From: Rubritalea tangerina
Lineage (GTDB): Bacteria > Verrucomicrobiota > Verrucomicrobiia > Verrucomicrobiales > Akkermansiaceae
DNA length: 64,000 bases
NCBI RefSeq assembly: GCF_042683245.1
Contig: NZ_JBHUJB010000028.1
Coordinates: 1 to 64,000, forward strand
Direction: 5' to 3'
Positions 36,308 to 44,450 of this stretch are shown one piece after another. A model generated the notes under the pieces. The model was not told the DNA's origin. It did no database searches and saw only the letters and a list, made by a program, of their open reading frames with translations. Made by a program: the position numbers and the translations under genes. The stretch's first letter is position 1, and the number at the start of each line of letters is the position of its first letter.

Positions 36308-36422
36308 AATAAAATCAGCAACGTATGGCATCCTTCCGTCAGAATACTCTCTCAGCGTAACATTTTGACAGATTTCCCCCATACATCCTTATATATCCTC
36401 TACCTTCAACACACACAACAAG

Positions 36423-37415
36423 ATGAAAGCTACACTCACCTCAGCCCTCACACTCACCCTAACAGCATCTACTTTGATGGCTGCAGACACTGACCACCTC
36501 GTTTTTGAACCGACTGGGACTGCCAACGGCAAGCATGTCGTCCTCCTCGCAGGTGACGAAGAATACCGTTCCGAAGAAGCCATGCCGATGCTCGGCCAAA
36601 TTCTTGCCAAACAAGGCTTCAAGTGCTCAGTCCTCTTCTCCCTCAATGCCGATGGCACCGTCAACCCAGAAGCTGGTGCCAACCTCTCCCACTCAGAGTC
36701 ACTCGAAAATGCAGACGCCATCGTCATGAGCCTGCGCTTTCGCCACTGGGATGATACCTCCATGGAGCGTTTCGACAATGCCCTCAACCGTGGCGTTCCT
36801 ATCGTCGCCCTCCGTACCTCCACCCACGCCTTCAAATTTCCTAAGGACAGCAAGTGGGCCAAATACAGCTTCAATGCGAAAAAAGACAGTGGCTGGGAAA
36901 AAGGCTTCGGCCGCCAAGTGCTCGGTGAAACCTGGGTCAACCACCACGGAAAACATAAAAAAGAAGGCACACGCTCCGTTGTAGAACAAGCGAATGCCAA
37001 ACACCCAGTCCTCAATGCTGTGGGCACCATCTTTGGAACCACCGATGTCTACGGAGCCAACCCGCTCGCTCCCTCAACCATCCTCTTGCGCGGAGAAGTG
37101 ACCCAAACATTGGATCCAAAATCCCCAGCTGTTGAAGGCAAAAAAAATAGCCCCATGATGCCAATCGCTTGGCTCCGTGAATTTAAAAATACGGGCTCTA
37201 AACCTAACCGTATCCTCACAACTACTATGGGTGCAGCCACGGACCTCAGTGACGAAAATCTCCGTCGCCTCGTCATCAATGGCGTCTACTGGGGACTCGA
37301 AATGGACGTTCCAACAAAAGCCGATGTCACACTACCCGGCTCTTGGAACCCAACCAAGTATTCCTTCAAAACATACAAAAAAGGCCTCAAGCCTGCTGAC
37401 TTCATCGTGAAGTAA
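36423..37415 (+). CDS. Secreted ThuA-domain protein
   Basis: A signal peptide (MKATLTSALTLTLTASTLMA, cleavage near AA-D) precedes a ThuA-like domain (about residues 35-285) of the glutamine-amidotransferase-like fold. KHVVLLAGDEEYRSEE, LRTSTHAFK and TTMGAATDLSDENLRRLV are readable landmarks. ThuA proteins were first linked to trehalose/3-keto-disaccharide use, and in Planctomycetes and Verrucomicrobiota they often accompany secreted haem proteins and carbohydrate genes. Here it is 51 bases before the large PVC-type haem protein gene and 185 bases after the sugar operon. The enzymatic activity is not established. Confidence 0.88.
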   Translation: MKATLTSALTLTLTASTLMAADTDHLVFEPTGTANGKHVVLLAGDEEYRSEEAMPMLGQILAKQGFKCSVLFSLNADGTVNPEAGANLSHSESLENADAIVMSLRFRHWDDTSMERFDNALNRGVPIVALRTSTHAFKFPKDSKWAKYSFNAKKDSGWEKGFGRQVLGETWVNHHGKHKKEGTRSVVEQANAKHPVLNAVGTIFGTTDVYGANPLAPSTILLRGEVTQTLDPKSPAVEGKKNSPMMPIAWLREFKNTGSKPNRILTTTMGAATDLSDENLRRLVINGVYWGLEMDVPTKADVTLPGSWNPTKYSFKTYKKGLKPADFIVK

Positions 37416-37466
37416 GCCCCCTACCTCCTCCCCCCAACATTCCAATACCAACCATTCACCACGATC

Positions 37467-40400
37467 ATGATAGATAGAATCCATTTTACCCTCACGAGCT
37501 CAGTAGCGAGTCTAGCTCTCGCCACTGCCTACGCCACCCCTGTGGAACACATCCACACAAGCCAGTGGAGCCAGTCGGCAACCAGCAGCTCCTCAGCCCT
37601 CACCATTACCCCTAACGCCCATATCACCATTATCGGTAACGGCCTTGCATCTAGAATGCCCAAATTCGGCGACTTCGAAACCGAACTCCAAATGCGCTAC
37701 CCAGATGCTAAGCTCACCATCCGCAACATGGGCGATGAGGCAAACACCCCCGGATTCCGTCCCCAACCTGGACGTGGCTATGATGGCCAATACGCATTCC
37801 CCGGCGCTAAGGACCTCGTCAGAGATGACCTCAAAGCAAAAACCGGCGCCACCGGCCATTTTGAAACTCCAGATCAATGGCTCACTAAACTCAAGACAGA
37901 TACCGTCATCGCCTGCTTCGGCTTCACCTCATCATTCGATGGCCCCGACCAAGTCGAACGCTTTAAAAAGGAACTCGATGCATTCCTCAAACACACCAAA
38001 GGACAAAAATACAACGGCAAGAGTGCGCCTCAAATAGCGCTGGTCTCCCCCACTGCTTTCGAAAATCTCTCTGCCACTCAAGACACCCCAGATGGAATCG
38101 TCGAAAACCAAAACCTCGCCCTCTATACCAAAGCTATGCAAGAGGTTGCGGCGTCTAACAATGTTCTCTTCGTCGACGCCTTCAATGCATCTAAAGCTTG
38201 GATCACAGCAGAAAAAAAGCCCATCACTCGTGACGGTGCCTTGCTCAATGCCAAAGGCTATTCCCTTTTCGCACCATTCCTAGCAGATGCCGTCTTCGGG
38301 AAGGCTCCTGCCAAAGCAGCTGACAAACGGGAAAGAATCCACAAGGCCGTGAACGAAAAGAATTGGCTTTGGCACAATTACTACAAAATCCCTAACGGAG
38401 TCCACGTCTATGGCCGACGCTTCAAACCATACGGCCCCCAAAACTACCCCGATGAATTGAAAAAAGCTGCAGAGATGACCCAGGTTCGAGATCAGGCAAT
38501 TTGGGCTGCTGCTAACGGCAAAACATTCGACCTCGCTGCGGCCGATGCGAAAACGCATCCTCTCCCAGAGGTAAAAACGAACTACAAGCCAAGTAATAAA
38601 AATGGCAATCCCGACTACAAGAGCGGTCAAGAAGCTGTAAAAGAATTCAACGTTCCTGATGGATACAAAGTCGAACTCTTTGCCTCAGAAACTGACTTCA
38701 AAAACCTCGCTAACCCAGTACAGATGGCTTTCGATAATAAAGGCCGTCTCTGGGTGGCCTGTATGCCATCCTACCCACACTGGCGCGTGGGTGATCCGAA
38801 ACCTACCGATACCCTCATCATCCTCGAGGATACTAACGGCGACGGTAAAGCGGATAAAGAAACTGTCTTTGCTGACGACCTCCACATCCCTATCGGCTTC
38901 GAATTCGCTCCAGAAGGAGTCTACGTCTCACAGTCCGATTCCCTTGTCCTCCTCAAGGACACCAATGGTGATGACAAATATGATGTCAAAGAATACGTCC
39001 TCTCAGGCTTCGACGATCACGACACCCACCACGCAATTTCAGCCTTCTGTGCCGATCCGTCTGGTGCAATCTACATGGGTGAAGGCGTCTTCCTTCATTC
39101 CAACGTCGACACTGCCTACGGCCCGGTCCGAGGAACCAATGGCGGCTTCATGCGCTTCGACCCAGTCAAAAAGAAACTCGAACGTACCACTCAGCTCGGT
39201 ATCCCGAACCCTTGGGGAATTGCCTTCGACGACTATGGTCAAAACTTCTTCCTCCACACTTCCGGCACCTCATTCAGCTGGATGGGCCAATCCTCTATCA
39301 AGCCGAAATATGGTCGTAACCTGCGCGCTCCAAACTTACTCAAGAGCAACCAAGTCCGCCCGACTTCAGGACTTGAGTTCGTGTCGAGCCGTCATTTCCC
39401 TGATGAAGTCCAAGGCGACATCCTCATCAACAATAACATCGGCTACCTCGGCATCAAACAACACGCTGTCAAAGAAGACGGCACCGGCTACACAACCGCC
39501 TATCGCCAAGATCTTCTCAAATCAAATGACAAAAACTTCCGCCCGGTCGACCTCGAGTTCGCACCAGACGGCTCCCTCTACTTCGTCGATTGGTCTAATG
39601 TCCTCATCGGCCACATGCAACACAACGCTCGTGACCCACATCGCGATCACGTGCACGGCCGAGTCTATCGTATCACCTACCCGTCGAGACCACTCGTAAA
39701 ACCAGCTCAAATTGACGGTGCCAGTATCGATCAATTGCTCGAAAACTTGAAACTCCCAGAATACCGTACGCGCTACCGTACCCGTCGCGAACTCCGCGGC
39801 CGCAATGCCGAAGAAGTTGCCACAGCGACAAAAGCCTGGGCGCGTAAACTCAACAAGAGTGACGAGAACTATGAACGACTTCTCTTAGAATCCCTCTGGG
39901 TTCTCTGGGGTGTCAACCAGGTCGACGAAGCACTCGTTTCTAACCTACTCAAGGCTAAAGACCATAGAGTCCGCGCTGCCGCTGCACGCGTCGTGCGTTA
40001 CAACCTAGATAAACTCAGTAACGCCCAACAATTGCTAGAGCTCGCAGCCGCCGACGATCACGGCCGCGTACGCCTCGAAGCCATCAACACAGCTAACTGG
40101 TTAGATACAGATAGCGGCCAATCCATCCTCGATATCGCTAAATCCAAGCCAGTCGATAACTGGATGAAGCAATCTTTCGACCATGCTAACAACGACCTCA
40201 CTGGCTCAAAAGTAGCAAAAGAAAAAGATAAAGAAGTCGAGGGCTGGAAAAAAGCAGGCATGAATAAAAAACAAATTGCCTACCTTAAGAAAGGTCGTGA
40301 AATCTACCACCGTGAAGCACATTGCGGCACCTGTCACCAAGACAACGGCAATGGTCTTCCAGACGGAGGCTTCCCACCACTCGCTGGCACCAAATGGGCC

Positions 40401-40676
40401 ACTGGTGACCCTGATCGCCTAATTAAACTGTCGCTCAAAGGCCTCATGGGTCCAATCGAAGTCAAAGGTAAGAAGTACAATGGCGCCATGACTCCATTCG
40501 AAGGCCTCCTCAATGATGAAGAACTCGCAGCCGTCCTCACATACGTCCGCAAGAGCTTCGGAAATAAAGCTTCTGCGATCAAGGCCGACCAAGTGAAAAA
40601 GGTGAGGGCCGCTACGAAAGGACAAGTCGGACTCTACCAAGCCGACGCCCTCCTCAAAGAGCACCCACATAAATAA
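37467..40676 (+). CDS. Secreted PVC-type haem-binding protein: SGNH-like + beta-propeller + helical repeats + cytochrome c
   Basis: 1069 residues with a signal peptide (about 1-24). Order: an SGNH-hydrolase-like domain (about 50-280); a linker; a six-bladed propeller/NHL-like dehydrogenase domain (about 390-740, with DTNGDGKADKETV calcium-binding-like repeats); HEAT-like helical repeats (about 760-900); and a class I cytochrome c domain with CGTCH (Cys953) and a Met ligand region GAMTPFEGL. The SGNH part lacks the catalytic serine: the expected GDS block reads GNG, and the final DxxH block reads DGALLN. The family is typical of Planctomycetes and Verrucomicrobiota and is thought to oxidise sugars or sugar derivatives outside the cytoplasm. 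A terminator follows. Confidence 0.9.
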   Translation: MIDRIHFTLTSSVASLALATAYATPVEHIHTSQWSQSATSSSSALTITPNAHITIIGNGLASRMPKFGDFETELQMRYPDAKLTIRNMGDEANTPGFRPQPGRGYDGQYAFPGAKDLVRDDLKAKTGATGHFETPDQWLTKLKTDTVIACFGFTSSFDGPDQVERFKKELDAFLKHTKGQKYNGKSAPQIALVSPTAFENLSATQDTPDGIVENQNLALYTKAMQEVAASNNVLFVDAFNASKAWITAEKKPITRDGALLNAKGYSLFAPFLADAVFGKAPAKAADKRERIHKAVNEKNWLWHNYYKIPNGVHVYGRRFKPYGPQNYPDELKKAAEMTQVRDQAIWAAANGKTFDLAAADAKTHPLPEVKTNYKPSNKNGNPDYKSGQEAVKEFNVPDGYKVELFASETDFKNLANPVQMAFDNKGRLWVACMPSYPHWRVGDPKPTDTLIILEDTNGDGKADKETVFADDLHIPIGFEFAPEGVYVSQSDSLVLLKDTNGDDKYDVKEYVLSGFDDHDTHHAISAFCADPSGAIYMGEGVFLHSNVDTAYGPVRGTNGGFMRFDPVKKKLERTTQLGIPNPWGIAFDDYGQNFFLHTSGTSFSWMGQSSIKPKYGRNLRAPNLLKSNQVRPTSGLEFVSSRHFPDEVQGDILINNNIGYLGIKQHAVKEDGTGYTTAYRQDLLKSNDKNFRPVDLEFAPDGSLYFVDWSNVLIGHMQHNARDPHRDHVHGRVYRITYPSRPLVKPAQIDGASIDQLLENLKLPEYRTRYRTRRELRGRNAEEVATATKAWARKLNKSDENYERLLLESLWVLWGVNQVDEALVSNLLKAKDHRVRAAAARVVRYNLDKLSNAQQLLELAAADDHGRVRLEAINTANWLDTDSGQSILDIAKSKPVDNWMKQSFDHANNDLTGSKVAKEKDKEVEGWKKAGMNKKQIAYLKKGREIYHREAHCGTCHQDNGNGLPDGGFPPLAGTKWATGDPDRLIKLSLKGLMGPIEVKGKKYNGAMTPFEGLLNDEELAAVLTYVRKSFGNKASAIKADQVKKVRAATKGQVGLYQADALLKEHPHK

Positions 40677-40710
40677 TACCAACTCCCCCCCCATCAATCC
40701 TTCCCATCTC

Positions 40711-40745
40711 AAAAGCTCAGAGTTCCCTACTCTGAGCTTTTTTCT
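40711..40745 (+). terminator. Rho-independent terminator after PVC-type haem protein gene
   Basis: Stem AAAAGCTCAGAGT (40711-40723) / ACTCTGAGCTTTT (from 40729), five-base loop, T-tract. It lies 34 bases past the stop. Confidence 0.9.
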
Positions 40746-40830
40746 TACAATACCTAAACCACTACCACAAAAAACATGAAAAATAATTCACGTTTTAATT
40801 TGCGCGTTTTGTTTTTGATGGAATCTTTTC

Positions 40831-41952
40831 ATGTCCAGAAGAGGAACCCCTGAACCATTCCTCAGCGACATAGAAAATATGAAAAAGTTGACCCTCAAAA
40901 AACACCTCATAGCCCTGGCCAGCTTACCAGAAACGAACGCCCCCATCCTCAGTGTGTATTTTGATGCCAGCTACACGCGGCAGGAACGTCACAAACACCT
41001 CAAACAATGGGCAGCCCTAGCGCGCCACGCTTTCCGCGGCCAAGCTCAGTTTGATTTTGACGACGCACTCGAAGAAATCCACATCGCAATCGACGCAGCT
41101 AAACTTGGTCACAGCCTGGCCATATTCAGCCGTTGGGGTGAACACCCCCTCGTATTGCCTATGCACCTCAAAGTACCCGTCGAAACCCAATGCCACGCGG
41201 GCACTCTCCCCATTATCTACCCACTCGTAGAGATCAAAGACCGCTTTGACCGCTTCATCCTCGTCTCAGTAAACTCAAGTTCAGCACGAATTTTTGAAAT
41301 CAACCTAGGAGACGTCTCACAAGACCTCCTCAAACACCACCCAGAACTCAGGTCGCGAATAGGTAAAGAATGGACCCGTGAACATTATCAAAACCACCGT
41401 AGCCATCGCGACACCCGCTTCATCCGCGAAAAAATCGCCGTCATCGACAGACTAATGAGCAAACGTGGACACAACGCTCTAATCATTGCCGGTGAATCAA
41501 AGTATGTTAGTCGCCTCAAGAAATACTTACCTAAGCACCTAACTGCTAAACTTTCTGGTGAACTGAAAACTGGAGCTAGGGAAGAAACCACGGAATTTAT
41601 CGTCCAGCAATCTATCCAACTCTTCCTAGAACAGGAACACCGTGAAAGCTTCAATGCTGTACAAAAACTTGAGCGTGCACTCCGCTCAAATGGACTCGCA
41701 GCCATGGGAACCCAAGCAACTCTCGACGCCATCAGGAGCTATCGAGCTGACCTCATTATCCTCTCAACCACCCTTCCAGACAATGAACGTGAAATGGTTG
41801 TTAGAGCTGCCGCCAACCAAGACCTGAGCATTGAAACAGTGCAACACAACAACACCTTAGAGCGCTATGGAGGCGTCGGCTGCCTTCTGAGGTACCTCCC
41901 CCCAAAACTGCCCCTGAAGCAAACGGCACAAAATAAAAAACGCCCAGCATAG
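40831..41952 (+). CDS. baeRF-like protein (bacterial archaeo-eukaryotic release factor family)
   Basis: 373 residues. The N-terminal part (about 25-170, with PILSVYFDAS and FDRFILVSVNSSSARIFEI) and the middle (REHYQNHRSHRDTRFIREKI, in pieces REHYQNHRSH and TRFIREKIA) match the general layout of bacterial homologues of eRF1 domains 2 and 3. The C-terminal L7Ae-like part includes RADLIILS and ending RYGGVGCLLRYL. These proteins have been proposed to act at stalled ribosomes or in stress. I do not see a clear GGQ peptide-release loop. ATG 40831 or 40879 (MKKLTLKKH) may be the start. The gene is isolated between a terminator and a convergent gene. The family call is by pattern memory and should be searched. 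Confidence 0.7.
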   Translation: MSRRGTPEPFLSDIENMKKLTLKKHLIALASLPETNAPILSVYFDASYTRQERHKHLKQWAALARHAFRGQAQFDFDDALEEIHIAIDAAKLGHSLAIFSRWGEHPLVLPMHLKVPVETQCHAGTLPIIYPLVEIKDRFDRFILVSVNSSSARIFEINLGDVSQDLLKHHPELRSRIGKEWTREHYQNHRSHRDTRFIREKIAVIDRLMSKRGHNALIIAGESKYVSRLKKYLPKHLTAKLSGELKTGAREETTEFIVQQSIQLFLEQEHRESFNAVQKLERALRSNGLAAMGTQATLDAIRSYRADLIILSTTLPDNEREMVVRAAANQDLSIETVQHNNTLERYGGVGCLLRYLPPKLPLKQTAQNKKRPA

Positions 41953-41964
41953 CCCCCACACACA

Positions 41965-41994
41965 AGCTTCACTGAGTTCTTACTCAGTGGAGCT
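41965..41994. terminator. Hairpin between convergent genes
   Basis: Stem CACTGAGT / ACTCAGTG with a TCTT loop, extended through one mismatch by AGCT/AGCT. It sits 12 bases past the + gene stop and 14 bases from the - gene stop. There is no clear T-tract on either strand, so termination by it is only probable. Confidence 0.5.
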
Positions 41995-42008
41995 CTCCCT
42001 CACTTTCT

Positions 42009-43460
42009 CTACTCCTCGAGTAGGCGGTAAAGCACATTGTCTGAAAAAATAGGATCCTGTGTCATCGTAAGATGGTCTCTAAACAAAAAGAGCACGTCAT
42101 CTAATACCATGCTGCTCTGAACTTTTGGAGCATAGCCCTTTCCCACTCGTTCATCGCCCAGAGCACTGCTCCGCAATACGATCCCGTCACCGGGCCCATA
42201 CTTCGTCGCCTCAAATACACCCGAATCTAATTGGATCTGCACACGTTCTTTCGTAGCGACAGCATCCCCAGCAACCAACCGCAACTTCACCTCAACCGGT
42301 GGCACAACCTTCTTATCAAGAGATCGTTGAAATTGCTCAGCATTCTTCAAACACTTCCTTAAATGATCACGCGCAATCTCCCGCCTCTCAACTCGGTCCG
42401 ATACCTTCGATAAAATAGCATCTAACTGAGAACTTTCCTTAGCCTGCATCAAGCCCCACCCATATCTCTCCCAATTGCCAACATCGTAAACATTGACAAT
42501 GTCATCAGTCTGATCATCCACATAGGCCCTGTGCCGCGTCCTGGGCATCAGCTCATAGAGCGATGGGTAAGTCCCTAACACTCCAGTACTGTAGTTAGGA
42601 ATACTCACCACACCCAACTTCTGGGCCCACCCAGGTGCAAATTTCTTTCCCTTAGCCAAATCTTCAAATGCTAATACAGACCCCGAGTTCGGAGTCCCCA
42701 CCATAATCAATTGATTCACATGCCGCGCCCCCGCCCAATTTAACTGAGGCAAACTCCCATCGCTAGGTAGACTCTGGCCTCCATAACGTAAGTAATACCG
42801 CGCTATCAAACCACCCATCGAGTGCGCCACTATATCAAACTTTATCTCCCCCCTATCCTTACCATATACCTCTCTATGCTTCTTCCTAACATAGGCCTCT
42901 TTCTCCCGAATGAACTCAGCTAACCGCCCAGCATTCTCAACGTTAGATCGACGCCAATCATAGGCAAACTGGAAACAAGTAAAATGATCATTGCCGTAGT
43001 CAATAGCTCCCGCCTCCGCCAGCTGTTGATCCTGATACCCGGCTGCTCCCAGAGTCTCCAAAATTCCAGCATAAGCTTTGGCTTCCACAGGAACCCCAAA
43101 AACGCGTATCTTCAATCGGTCCAAAGCAACATCAGCTTCAACCGAGTCCTTCAACGCTCGTAGTGCTTTCCCCCTCTGCATTGGTAAGGCCACCATCGCC
43201 GCATTCCCATGCTTTGAGGGATCTAAATACGCCCCATCAAACATCCCCCATACAGGCAACCCTGTCTGACGATCAACAAGACGAGATCCGAGAATGCCAG
43301 GTATGACAATCACCGGGTTGCGAGACTCATGGTGCTTCGCCGCAGCCTCATCATACAGGGCATTCAAATCCGGCGGCTTTATCTCCTGAGTCACACAGGA
43401 GCTCAGCAAGCACCCTGCCCCAAGCACGAGAAACAATGTCTGACCAATTCTACCCAGCAT
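42009..43460 (-). CDS. LCAT-like acyltransferase/lipase lipoprotein
   Basis: Predicted lipoprotein (lipobox LSSC, Cys22) of 483 residues with an alpha/beta-hydrolase fold of the lecithin:cholesterol acyltransferase type. NPVIVIPGILGSRL is the LCAT-family opening, FAYDWRRS the cap/lid landmark, and AHSMGG the nucleophile elbow. It is probably a phospholipase A or acyltransferase at the outer membrane or periplasm. Substrate unknown. It is the last gene of a - strand run that begins with the SNF2 helicase; gaps to upstream genes are 81, 6 and 60 bases. Confidence 0.87.
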   Translation of the reverse strand: MLGRIGQTLFLVLGAGCLLSSCVTQEIKPPDLNALYDEAAAKHHESRNPVIVIPGILGSRLVDRQTGLPVWGMFDGAYLDPSKHGNAAMVALPMQRGKALRALKDSVEADVALDRLKIRVFGVPVEAKAYAGILETLGAAGYQDQQLAEAGAIDYGNDHFTCFQFAYDWRRSNVENAGRLAEFIREKEAYVRKKHREVYGKDRGEIKFDIVAHSMGGLIARYYLRYGGQSLPSDGSLPQLNWAGARHVNQLIMVGTPNSGSVLAFEDLAKGKKFAPGWAQKLGVVSIPNYSTGVLGTYPSLYELMPRTRHRAYVDDQTDDIVNVYDVGNWERYGWGLMQAKESSQLDAILSKVSDRVERREIARDHLRKCLKNAEQFQRSLDKKVVPPVEVKLRLVAGDAVATKERVQIQLDSGVFEATKYGPGDGIVLRSSALGDERVGKGYAPKVQSSMVLDDVLFLFRDHLTMTQDPIFSDNVLYRLLEE

Positions 43461-43541
43461 AGACTGGACGCTAACAAATCACCCATTGCCAGACAAACTC
43501 AGATTATGCTGAGTTCCTCCCCCCACTACTAACTATTGCTA

Positions 43542-43955
43542 TCAACGCGTAAGTGCACGCACCTTGAAATCAGGCTCAACCACTAAGTATGCTGTGACAG
43601 CCCTGTCCTGATAGAGCTCTCTCGGCAAATCAAATATAATGGGCTGACTCTGATGCATGCTCCCATTCTGCCTCCAAACCAAACGCGCCGGACGCCCCTG
43701 ATATTCCTCAGCTTGAAAAGCTGTCTCAAACTGACTACCTGCTAGCACGCGGTTGATGTTGACCTGCTGAGTAGCCCCCTCAATCAGCAGCTGAACCTCG
43801 GTGATATCCGTCGTAGTCTGGTTCACTATGAACAAGCCCTTGATGTCAGCTCGCTCAGGGCTAGCTGGCTTAGACTCACCAACGGAATGTGTCGTCTCAC
43901 ATTGACTCAATGCGACCACGATCAACCCAGCCAATAACTTGCCAATGCCCCCCAT
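43542..43955 (-). CDS. Hypothetical lipoprotein
   Basis: 137 residues, lipobox ALSQC (Cys19), then a short Ser/Pro-rich spacer and a beta-rich domain (IKGLFIVNQTTTDITEVQLLI, ARLVWRQNG, VTAYLVVEPDFKV). No known family recognised. It is 6 bases downstream of the next gene upstream and so almost certainly cotranslated with it. Confidence 0.75.
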   Translation of the reverse strand: MGGIGKLLAGLIVVALSQCETTHSVGESKPASPERADIKGLFIVNQTTTDITEVQLLIEGATQQVNINRVLAGSQFETAFQAEEYQGRPARLVWRQNGSMHQSQPIIFDLPRELYQDRAVTAYLVVEPDFKVRALTR

Positions 43956-43961
43956 GCTTCC

Positions 43962-44390
43962 CTAGGTTAAAAGATCTCGAAGCTTCTCCTGAAACTTGAT
44001 CAAGTCCTCTTCATCCGGCTGGTAACCAGGCGTGTCAGCATCCAATGAAAGACGCCCCATTTGGTCAATCGCCCAAAGTGCCTTCTCACCATCGCTAAAG
44101 CAAACGGAACCCGATTTCAATGCCCCCGGTCGTACAATCTCATCCACCGTCGCCTCCACAACTCCCGTCGGAACTTTTATTTCCTCCGCCTGTGCCTCTT
44201 CTTGCTTCACCTCTTCCTGATGCAACTCAATACCTAGATCTAACACGAGAAAACGTGTGTCCATATAGGTAATCTGAATAGAAAACTCCTCTTGAAGCTT
44301 CTTCTGAATATCAGGTAGTTGGGCTCCCTCTGCTGCCCAAGACGCAATCTGCGCCTTCTGATCGTCGGATAATTGAGATACGCTAAACAT
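43962..44390 (-). CDS. Hypothetical protein
   Basis: 142 residues, acidic, no signal peptide. The N-terminal third looks like a helix-turn-helix-type helical segment (LSDDQKAQIASWAAEGAQLPDIQKKLQEEF, shown here only as LSDDQKAQI and LPDIQKKLQ). A Glu/Lys-rich linker and a C-terminal domain with SVCFSDGEKALWAIDQMGRL follow, and the protein ends in charged helix. No family recognised. It is tightly linked to the lipoprotein gene downstream. Confidence 0.75.
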   Translation of the reverse strand: MFSVSQLSDDQKAQIASWAAEGAQLPDIQKKLQEEFSIQITYMDTRFLVLDLGIELHQEEVKQEEAQAEEIKVPTGVVEATVDEIVRPGALKSGSVCFSDGEKALWAIDQMGRLSLDADTPGYQPDEEDLIKFQEKLRDLLT

Positions 44391-44450
44391 TGTTACAGTT
44401 CCTTACCCACTTCTATGTTCAAATCCATTAGGAGAAAAGTACCATTTCCC

